Assembly (NCBI GenBank): GCA_934659445.1
Contig: CAKUHV010000048.1
Span: forward strand, 1 to 12,014
Direction: 5' to 3'
DNA: 12,014 bases
Source: an uncultured Oscillospiraceae bacterium
GTDB lineage: Bacteria > Bacillota > Clostridia > Oscillospirales > Oscillospiraceae
This document shows, piece after piece, positions 5,964 to 12,014 of the stretch. The stretch's first letter is position 1. Each line of letters begins with the position of its first letter. Position numbers and translations under genes: made by a program. The notes beneath the pieces were generated by a model. It did not search any database and was not told where the DNA came from. It saw only the letters and a list, made by a program, of their open reading frames with translations.

Positions 5964-7219
5964 CGGCCACGGTGTCCCCCGGCCCCCGCACGGGACGGGT
6001 GACCATCCCCGCCTCCAAGTCTCAGGCCCACCGGCTGCTGATCTGCGCCGCCCTGGGCCGGGAGCCGGTGGAGCTGGTGTGCGGCGGCCCCTCTGCCGAC
6101 ATTTTAGCTACGACCAAATGTCTCAATGCCCTTGGGGCGGACATCCAGAAGACCGCCCCGGATCGCTTCTCGGTCCGTCCCGTCACTGCCTCCCCCGGCA
6201 CAGCGGCGCAGCTGGCCTGCGGCGAGAGCGGCTCCACCCTCCGCTTTCTGCTGCCTCTGGTGGGCGCCTTGGGGGCGGAGGGCGCCTTTGCCATGGAGGG
6301 CCGCCTGCCCCAGCGCCCTCTGGCCCCCTTTGATTCCGTCCTGAAAGAACACGGCATGACTCTGCATCAGGAGGGTTCCCGCCTCCGCTGCGGCGGACGG
6401 CTGCGCCCCGGGGCGTACACGCTGCCCGGAAACGTGTCCTCCCAGTACATCTCCGGCCTGCTCATGGCCCTGCCCCGGCTGGCGGGGGACAGCACTCTCG
6501 CCGTCACCGGACCCATGGAGTCCGCGGGCTATGTGGCCATGACCGAGGACGCCCTGCGCCTGTCCGGCATCCGCTTCACCCGCGAGGGCCAGAGCTGGCG
6601 CATCCCCGGCGGCCAGTGCTGCCGTCTGCCCGGGCTGTGCCGGGTGGAGGGAGACTGGTCCAACGCCGCCTTCTTCCTGTGCGCCGGGGCCCTGTCCCCG
6701 GAGGGGATCACGGTGGAGGGCCTGTCCCTCACCTCCTCTCAGGGCGATCGGGCTGTCGTGGACATTCTCCGCGCCTTCGGCGCCCAGGTGACGGAGGGGG
6801 ACGGCTCCGTCACCGTCCGGAGGGGTGCGCTCCGGGGCGTCACCATCGACGCCGCCCCCATCCCCGACCTGATCCCCACCCTCAGCGCGGTGGCCGCGGC
6901 GGCGGATGGTACCACTTACATTGAAAACGCCGGGCGGCTGCGCCTGAAGGAGTCTGACCGGCTGAAAAGCACCGCCGCCCTGCTGTCCGCCCTGGGCGGG
7001 CAGGTAGAGGAGCGGGAGGCCGGTCTGGTCATCCGCGGCCGGGCCCGGCTGGAGGGCGGCACGGTGGATTCCTGGAACGACCACCGCATCGCCATGGCGG
7101 CCGCCGTGGCCGCCTGCGTCTGCTGCGGACCGGTCACGGTGACGGACAGCCAGTGCGTCGCCAAATCCTACCCCCGCTTCTGGGAGGACTTTCAGCAGCT
7201 GAAAGGAGAACAGCCATGA
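5960..7219 (+). CDS. aroA: 3-phosphoshikimate 1-carboxyvinyltransferase (EPSP synthase)
   Basis: Transfers the enolpyruvyl group of PEP to shikimate-3-phosphate, step 6. The protein has 419 residues in the two inverse alpha/beta domains of the family. Seen in order: substrate site ASKSQAHR (18-25; K20, S21, R25), the PEP/glyphosate loop GESGSTLRF (88-96), SSQYISGLL (160-168), PDLIPTLSAVAAA (302-314; D303 the likely catalytic Asp), RLKESDRLKST (328-338; E331, R334), WNDHRIAMA (372-380) and AKSYPRFW (401-408). The ATG at 5960 overlaps the aroB stop as ATGA. No good ribosome binding site precedes it, so coupling to aroB translation is likely. The frame is open upstream inside aroB but only as an overlap artefact. 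Note that this gene is called aroE in Bacillus subtilis. Confidence 0.96.
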   Translation: MTATVSPGPRTGRVTIPASKSQAHRLLICAALGREPVELVCGGPSADILATTKCLNALGADIQKTAPDRFSVRPVTASPGTAAQLACGESGSTLRFLLPLVGALGAEGAFAMEGRLPQRPLAPFDSVLKEHGMTLHQEGSRLRCGGRLRPGAYTLPGNVSSQYISGLLMALPRLAGDSTLAVTGPMESAGYVAMTEDALRLSGIRFTREGQSWRIPGGQCCRLPGLCRVEGDWSNAAFFLCAGALSPEGITVEGLSLTSSQGDRAVVDILRAFGAQVTEGDGSVTVRRGALRGVTIDAAPIPDLIPTLSAVAAAADGTTYIENAGRLRLKESDRLKSTAALLSALGGQVEEREAGLVIRGRARLEGGTVDSWNDHRIAMAAAVAACVCCGPVTVTDSQCVAKSYPRFWEDFQQLKGEQP

Positions 7220-8286
7220 GCAGCAGCTACGGCGAAAATCTGCACCTGACCATCTTCGGTCAGTCCCACTCCCCGGCCATCGGCGTGACCATGGAGGGCA
7301 TCCCCGCCGGGGAGAACGTGGATTCGGAGGCCCTCCAACGGTTTTTAGGCCGCCGGGCCCCGGGACAGAATGCCTGGTCCACCCCCCGGAAGGAGGGGGA
7401 TGTGCCAGAATTCCTGTGCGGCCTGAAGGATGGCCGCACCTGCGGCGCGCCCATGACAGCCATCATCCGCAACACCAACACCCGCTCCGGGGACTACGCC
7501 GCCCTGGCCCGCACCCCCCGGCCCGGCCACGCCGACTACACCGCCCAGGTGAAATACTTCGGCGCCCAGGACTACGCCGGGGGCGGACACTTCTCCGGAC
7601 GGCTCACCGCCCCCTTGTGCATTGCCGGGGGCATCTGCCTTCAGCTGCTGGAACGGGAGGGCATCCGGATCATCAGCCGCATCGCCGCCATCGCCGGGGT
7701 GGAGGACGAGGGGGCGCTGACCTGCTCCACGGCGGACAAGCCCTTCCCCACTGTCAGCGACCAGCGGGGGCAGGAGATGCAGCAGGCCATTGCCGCCGCC
7801 CGGGCGGAGGGGGACTCCGTGGGCGGCATCGTGGAGTGCGCCGTGCTGGGTCTGCCCGTGGGTCTGGGCGACCCCATGTTCGGCGGCATGGAAAACCGCA
7901 TCGCCGCCATCGTGTTCGGCATTCCCGCCGTGAAGGGCGTGGAGTTCGGCGCGGGCTTTGCCGCCGCCGGGCTGCGGGGCAGCGAAAACAACGACCCCTT
8001 CACTGTGGAAAACGGGAAGGTAGTCACCACCGCCAACCGCTGCGGCGGAATTTTAGGGGGCATCACCGACGGAATGCCCCTCACCTTCCGGGCCGCCTTT
8101 AAGCCCACCCCCTCCATCTCCCGGGAGCAGCGCAGTGTGGACCTGAACACCATGACTCCCGCCCCGCTAACCGTCACCGGGCGGCACGACCCCTGTATCG
8201 TGCCCCGGGCCGTCCCCTGTGTGGAGGCAGCCGCCGCCATCGCGGTCTATGACGCCCTGCTGGGGCGAAGAAAGGAAATGAGGTAA
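7216..8286 (+). CDS. aroC: Chorismate synthase
   Basis: Makes chorismate from EPSP, step 7, by an anti 1,4-elimination that needs reduced FMN. The 356 residues cover the full family. Motifs are FGQSHSPAIG (14-23; H18), RRAPGQNAWSTPRKEGD (46-62), TPRPGHADYT (100-109; H105), GGGHFSGRLTAPL (122-134), GSENND (255-260), NRCGGILGGITDG (274-286) and GRHDPCIVPRAVPCVEA (322-338). The ATG at 7216 has AGGAG 7 bases before it and overlaps the aroA stop as ATGA. The reductant for FMN is not encoded here. Called aroF in B. subtilis. Confidence 0.97.
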   Translation: MSSSYGENLHLTIFGQSHSPAIGVTMEGIPAGENVDSEALQRFLGRRAPGQNAWSTPRKEGDVPEFLCGLKDGRTCGAPMTAIIRNTNTRSGDYAALARTPRPGHADYTAQVKYFGAQDYAGGGHFSGRLTAPLCIAGGICLQLLEREGIRIISRIAAIAGVEDEGALTCSTADKPFPTVSDQRGQEMQQAIAAARAEGDSVGGIVECAVLGLPVGLGDPMFGGMENRIAAIVFGIPAVKGVEFGAGFAAAGLRGSENNDPFTVENGKVVTTANRCGGILGGITDGMPLTFRAAFKPTPSISREQRSVDLNTMTPAPLTVTGRHDPCIVPRAVPCVEAAAAIAVYDALLGRRKEMR

Positions 8287-8289
8287 CCT

Positions 8290-9432
8290 ATGGATCTCAA
8301 CGACTATCGCCGCCAGATCGACGAAATCGACACCCAACTGCTCTCCCTGTTCGCCCAGCGCATGGAGGTATCCGCCGCCATCGCCGCCTATAAAAAAGAG
8401 CATGATCTGCCCGTTCTGGACGGCAAGCGGGAACGGGAGAAGCTGCTGGACGTGGCGGCAAAAACCCCGGACGACCTGAAGGATTACGCCGTGTCTCTCT
8501 ACTCCCTGCTGTTCGAGCTCAGCCGCAGCCACCAGACCCGTATGCTGGGCACCAACACCGCCCTGACCGAACAGATCGCCCAGGCCATCGAAAACACTCC
8601 CAAGCTCTTCCCCGGCAGCGCCGCCGTGGCCTGTCAGGGGGTGGAGGGGGCCTACTCCCAGCTGGCCTGTGACCGGCTGTTCAAGCTGCCCAACGTGTTC
8701 TATTTTTCCAATTTCGAAGCCGTGTTTTCCGCCATTGAAAAGGGGCTGTGCCAATACGGCGTCATCCCCGTGGAGAACAGCACCGCCGGTTCCGTCAATG
8801 CGGTATACGACCTGATGATGCGCCACGACTTCCGCATCGTGCGCAGTCTGCGGCTGAAGGTGGACCACAACCTGCTGGCCAACCCCGGAGCCAAGCTGTC
8901 CGACATCAGGGAGATCTGCTCCCACGAGCAGGCCATCGCCCAGTGCTCCGCCTTTTTGCAGGAGCACCCCGAGATCACCGTGGTCCGCTGCGAAAACACC
9001 GCCGCCGCCGCCAAGCGGGTGGCCCAGTCCGGCCGGAAGGATGTGGCGGCCCTGTCCTCCCGCTCCTGCGCTGAGCTGTACGGCCTGACCTGTCTGGCCT
9101 CCAACGTACAGGACCAGGGAAACAACTTCACCCGGTTCATCTGCATTTCCAAAAACCTGGAGATCTACCCCGGGGCCGACCGCACCAGCCTGATGATGGT
9201 ACTGCCCCACCGCCCCGGCTCTCTGTACAAGGTGCTGTCCCGGTTCTACGCCCTGGGCATCAACCTGAACAAGCTGGAGAGCCGGCCCATGCCCGAGCGC
9301 AACTTCGAGTTCATGTTCTACTTCGACTTGGAGACCTCCGTTTATACCCCCCAATTCCAGCAGCTCATGGCCGAACTCCCCTCGCTGTGCGAGGAGTTCT
9401 CCTATCTGGGCAGCTACAGCGAGGTGGTATGA
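8290..9432 (+). CDS. pheA: Bifunctional chorismate mutase / prephenate dehydratase
   Basis: Converts chorismate to prephenate and then to phenylpyruvate; the mutase also supplies prephenate to TyrA. The 380-residue protein has an AroQ-type all-helical mutase (about 1-88, starting LNDYRRQIDEIDTQLLSLFAQR, 3-24), a prephenate dehydratase domain (~110-285) with VEGAYSQLA (118-126), PVENSTAGSVNAVYDLM (160-176) and the catalytic TRF (281-283), then an ACT domain (~298-378) with RPGSLYKVL (308-316) and ESRP (330-333), the Phe-binding motifs. Feedback inhibition by Phe is therefore expected. It is the only gene in the operon not overlapping its upstream neighbour: 3 bases separate it from aroC, with GAGG 6 bases before the ATG. 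Confidence 0.97.
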   Translation: MDLNDYRRQIDEIDTQLLSLFAQRMEVSAAIAAYKKEHDLPVLDGKREREKLLDVAAKTPDDLKDYAVSLYSLLFELSRSHQTRMLGTNTALTEQIAQAIENTPKLFPGSAAVACQGVEGAYSQLACDRLFKLPNVFYFSNFEAVFSAIEKGLCQYGVIPVENSTAGSVNAVYDLMMRHDFRIVRSLRLKVDHNLLANPGAKLSDIREICSHEQAIAQCSAFLQEHPEITVVRCENTAAAAKRVAQSGRKDVAALSSRSCAELYGLTCLASNVQDQGNNFTRFICISKNLEIYPGADRTSLMMVLPHRPGSLYKVLSRFYALGINLNKLESRPMPERNFEFMFYFDLETSVYTPQFQQLMAELPSLCEEFSYLGSYSEVV

Positions 9433-10658
9433 TGGAAGGGAAATACGGACTTTTAGGGGAAAAGCTGGGCCACAGCTACTCCCCCGCCATCCACGCCCTG
9501 CTGGGGGACTACGACTACAAGCTGTATGAGTGCCCCAAGGACAAGCTGGACGAGTTTCTCACCCGCCGGGACTTCGCCGGACTGAACGTCACCATCCCCT
9601 ACAAGAAAGCGGTCATTCCCCACTGCGCCCAACTGTCCCCCATCGCGGAAAAGCTGGGCAGCGTGAATGTGCTGATCCACCGGAAGGACGGCACCCTGTA
9701 CGGCGACAACACCGACGCCTACGGCTTTGCCGGCATGGTGGCCCACAGCGGCATCGCCGTAGCGGGCAAAAAGGTGCTGGTACTGGGCAGCGGCGGCGCC
9801 TCTGCCACGGTGTGCGCCGTGCTGGAGCAGCTGGGGGCCGCCAGCGTCACCGTCATCTCCCGCTCCGGCGAGAACAACTACAACAATCTGGACCGCCACG
9901 CCGACGCCGATGTGATCGTCAACACCACCCCCGTGGGGATGTACCCCAACAACGGGGTCTTCCCCCTGGACCTGAAGGGCTTTCCCCGGTGCAGCGGCGT
10001 GCTGGACATCCTGTACAATCCCGCCCGCACCGCTTTGATGCTTCAGGCGGAGGAGCTGGGCATCCCCTGCGCCGGAGGGCTCTATATGCTGGTGGCCCAG
10101 GCCAAGCGCACCGCCGAGCTGTTCCTGGATCAGGAGATCGCCGACAGCGAGATCGCCCGCATCCGCGACCTGCTGGCCCGCCGGATGCAGAATATCGTCC
10201 TGATCGGTATGCCCGGCAGCGGCAAGTCCACGGTGGCCGCTCTGCTGGGGGAAAGGCTGGGCCGCGCTGTGAGCGACAGCGACGCCTCCGTGGAGCAGGC
10301 CGCCGGAAAGCCCATCCCCCAGATCTTCGCCGAGGAGGGGCAGGACGCCTTCCGCACCCTGGAGACTCAGACGCTGGCTCAGCTGGGCAAGGGCTCTGCG
10401 GGCATCATCGCCACCGGGGGCGGCTGCGTCACCCGGAAAGAGAACTACCCCCTGCTGCACCAGAACGGGGTGATCTTCTGGCTGCGCCGGGATACGGACC
10501 GGCTGCCCCGGGAGGGCCGCCCCATCTCCCTCAGCCGGGACCTGAAGGAGCTGGAGATGGAACGGGAGCCCCTGTACCGCGCCTTTGCCGACCATATCAT
10601 TGACAACAACGGCCCCGTGGAGGACGCGGTGCGCCGGATCGTGGAGGTGATGGGATGA
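9429..10658 (+). CDS. aroE/aroK: Fused shikimate dehydrogenase - shikimate kinase
   Basis: One uninterrupted 409-residue frame covers steps 4 and 5. Residues ~1-250 are a compact AroE: GHSYSPAIH (14-22), NVTIPYKK (53-60, catalytic K59), GDNTDAYGF (92-100, D96), NADP-binding GSGGAS (120-125) with R145 after the second strand, NTTPVGMYP (165-173), and Q224 in the C-terminal helix. Residues ~253-409 are AroK: Walker A GMPGSGKST (260-268), DSD (283-285), shikimate-binding R309 in FRTLE, GGG (330-332), lid R364 and R384. The linker is only a few residues. The first ATG (9429) gives an ATGA overlap with pheA, but the second (9432) is better spaced from GAGG, so the start may be one codon later. The product would turn 3-dehydroshikimate into shikimate-3-phosphate without release from one polypeptide. 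Confidence 0.95.
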   Translation: MMEGKYGLLGEKLGHSYSPAIHALLGDYDYKLYECPKDKLDEFLTRRDFAGLNVTIPYKKAVIPHCAQLSPIAEKLGSVNVLIHRKDGTLYGDNTDAYGFAGMVAHSGIAVAGKKVLVLGSGGASATVCAVLEQLGAASVTVISRSGENNYNNLDRHADADVIVNTTPVGMYPNNGVFPLDLKGFPRCSGVLDILYNPARTALMLQAEELGIPCAGGLYMLVAQAKRTAELFLDQEIADSEIARIRDLLARRMQNIVLIGMPGSGKSTVAALLGERLGRAVSDSDASVEQAAGKPIPQIFAEEGQDAFRTLETQTLAQLGKGSAGIIATGGGCVTRKENYPLLHQNGVIFWLRRDTDRLPREGRPISLSRDLKELEMEREPLYRAFADHIIDNNGPVEDAVRRIVEVMG

Positions 10659-11101
10659 AGCTGCTGATCATCAACGGCCCCAACCTGAATCTGCTGGGCC
10701 TGCGGGAGCCGGATATCTACGGCAGGCAGGACTATGCCCAGCTGTGCCAGTTTGTGCTGGCCGCCTGCCAGGAGGCCGGCGTGGAGGGCGAGGTATTCCA
10801 GTCCAACCACGAGGGGGCCATTGTGGACCGGATCCAGGCGGCTTACGGCAGGTTCGACGGCATCGTCATCAACCCCGCCGCCTATACCCACACCAGCGTG
10901 GCCATTCTGGATGCCCTGAAGGCGGTGGCTCTGCCCGCGGTGGAGGTCCATCTGTCCGACGTGAGCCAGCGGGAGAGCTTCCGCCAGATCTCCTACGCCG
11001 GCATGGCCTGCATCAAAACCTATATGGGGCTGGGCTTCGAGGGATACCGCCAGGCCATTCTCTATTTGAAGGACTATCTGTCCAAGGAGGCAAACGCATG
11101 A
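10655..11101 (+). CDS. aroQ: 3-dehydroquinate dehydratase, type II
   Basis: Dehydrates 3-dehydroquinate to 3-dehydroshikimate, step 3. At 148 residues it is the small flavodoxin-like, dodecamer-forming type II enzyme, not the Schiff-base type I. Motifs are INGPNLNLLGLREPDIYG (6-23, catalytic Y22 on the mobile loop), FQSNHEGAIVD (48-58), INPAAYTHTSVAILDAL (72-88) and EVHLSDVSQRESFR (97-110, catalytic H99). A full GGAGGTGAT Shine-Dalgarno sequence sits just upstream inside aroK, and the ATG overlaps the kinase stop as ATGA. It supplies the substrate of the fused enzyme encoded immediately before it. Confidence 0.97.
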   Translation: MKLLIINGPNLNLLGLREPDIYGRQDYAQLCQFVLAACQEAGVEGEVFQSNHEGAIVDRIQAAYGRFDGIVINPAAYTHTSVAILDALKAVALPAVEVHLSDVSQRESFRQISYAGMACIKTYMGLGFEGYRQAILYLKDYLSKEANA

Positions 11102-12014
11102 TTCCTGAACGACTTGTTACCTGGGGCAGCAGCGGCTGCTCCATCCGCGAGATCGCCGCATACGGCGAACAGCGGGCCGCCATTGTGGGGCCGGAGAATG
11201 TGTATAACTTCACCATCGGCAGTCCCAGCATCGACCCGCCCCCCTGCGTCCGTCAGACCATCGACTGCCTGATGGACACCATGCCCCCCACGGCGCTCCA
11301 CGCCTATGCCCCCGCCCAGGGACTGGCCGATGTGCGCCGGAAGATGGCCGACTACCTGAACCGCACCTTCTCCATGGACTACCGCCCCCAGGACGTGTAC
11401 ATGACCGACGGCGCCTCCGCCGCCCTTTCCATCCTGGCCCACGCCCTGCTCTCCCCGGGGGACGAGGCCATCACCCTGGCCCCCTTCTTTTCGGAGTACC
11501 GGGTGTTTGTGGAGGACGCCGGCGGCGTGCTGCGGGTGGTGCCCGGTCTGCCCGGCACCTTCCAGCCCGACCTGCCCGCCATTGAAAAAGCCATCAGCGA
11601 AAAGACCGCCATCTTCCTGCTGAACTCCCCCAACAACCCCTCCGGCGTGGTGCTGTCCCGTGAGAGCCTGGCCGCCCTGTGCGCCCTGCTGGAGCGCAAG
11701 CAGAAGGAGTACGGCCACCCCATCTACATCGTGGCGGACGAGCCCTACCGCGAGCTGGTCTACGGCGGCACAGAGGTGGCCTTCCTCCCCGCCATGTACG
11801 CCAACACCGTGTACTGCTACTCCTTCAGCAAGTCCATGTCCCTGCCCGGCGAGCGGGTGGGCTTCCTGGCCCTGTCCCCCCGGGCGGAGGACCACGACCG
11901 GGTGATGGCCGCGGTGGCCGGGGCTTACCGGACCCAGGGCTACATCTGCGTGTCCTCCCTGTTCCAGCGGGTGGCCGCCGCGTGCATCGGTCAGACGGCG
12001 GACATCTCCGCCTA
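11098..12014 (+). CDS. PLP-dependent class I/II aminotransferase, 3' end outside window
   Basis: The first 305 residues of a fold-type I aminotransferase; the frame is still open at the window edge, and relatives have about 390-400 residues. Visible PLP-site features are YAPAQGLADVRRKMADYL (70-87), NSPNNPSGVVLS (176-187, with N180 expected to bind PLP), ADEPYREL (213-220, D214 and Y217) and the Schiff-base Lys K245 in YSFSKSMSLPGERVGF (241-256). AAGGAGG lies 7 bases before the ATG, which overlaps the aroQ stop as ATGA. From its place at the end of a Phe/Tyr operon it probably transaminates phenylpyruvate and 4-hydroxyphenylpyruvate, the only step otherwise missing. Sequence alone does not exclude an aspartate or alanine aminotransferase. 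Confidence 0.9.
   Translation, partial: MIPERLVTWGSSGCSIREIAAYGEQRAAIVGPENVYNFTIGSPSIDPPPCVRQTIDCLMDTMPPTALHAYAPAQGLADVRRKMADYLNRTFSMDYRPQDVYMTDGASAALSILAHALLSPGDEAITLAPFFSEYRVFVEDAGGVLRVVPGLPGTFQPDLPAIEKAISEKTAIFLLNSPNNPSGVVLSRESLAALCALLERKQKEYGHPIYIVADEPYRELVYGGTEVAFLPAMYANTVYCYSFSKSMSLPGERVGFLALSPRAEDHDRVMAAVAGAYRTQGYICVSSLFQRVAAACIGQTADISA

Noticed and set aside
3086..10951. Long antisense open frames opposite aroF, aroB, aroA, pheA and aroE/aroK
   Set aside because: They mirror G+C-rich codon use of the true genes, have low-complexity Gly/His/Gln/Val-rich translations, show no family motifs and no ribosome binding sites.

Overview
The window is G+C-rich (roughly two thirds by eye) with mostly G- or C-ending codons. 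Gene content, strong AGGAGG-type ribosome binding sites and a PadR/DUF2812 pair point to a Firmicute. A high-G+C gut Clostridia of the Oscillospiraceae type (Flavonifractor/Intestinimonas-like) is the best guess; this is an inference from style, not a database match. No mobile element, CRISPR array, rRNA or tRNA gene was seen.

Left part (1-2646), all on the minus strand: a DUF2812-type membrane protein preceded by a PadR-family repressor (4-base overlap) with its own promoter and a candidate operator; then an auxin-efflux-carrier (AEC) family permease with its own promoter and a strong terminator that separates it from padR. Nothing could be supported in bases 1-62.

Centre (2776-3073), plus strand: a consensus promoter (TTGACA-N17-TATACT), a 17-residue leader peptide carrying FFF and YYYF, and a 12-bp intrinsic terminator followed by T residues. 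The last codons of the leader peptide are almost a copy of the 3' arm of that terminator and can therefore pair with its 5' arm, forming an antiterminator. A second long pairing joins the Phe codons to a site downstream of the leader stop. This is a textbook arrangement for ribosome-mediated transcription attenuation sensing Phe and Tyr, and it is the most interesting item here, because low-G+C relatives usually use T-boxes for such genes.

Right part (3074-12014), plus strand: one tight operon, aroF-tyrA-aroB-aroA-aroC-pheA-aroE/aroK fusion-aroQ-aminotransferase, the last cut by the window edge. It encodes all seven steps from erythrose-4-phosphate plus PEP to chorismate, then chorismate mutase/prephenate dehydratase, prephenate dehydrogenase and a likely final transaminase, so it is a complete Phe and Tyr pathway. 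No Trp gene is present, and the leader has no Trp codon. Seven of the eight gene junctions are ATGA overlaps, so the cassette is probably translationally coupled as well as attenuated as a unit.
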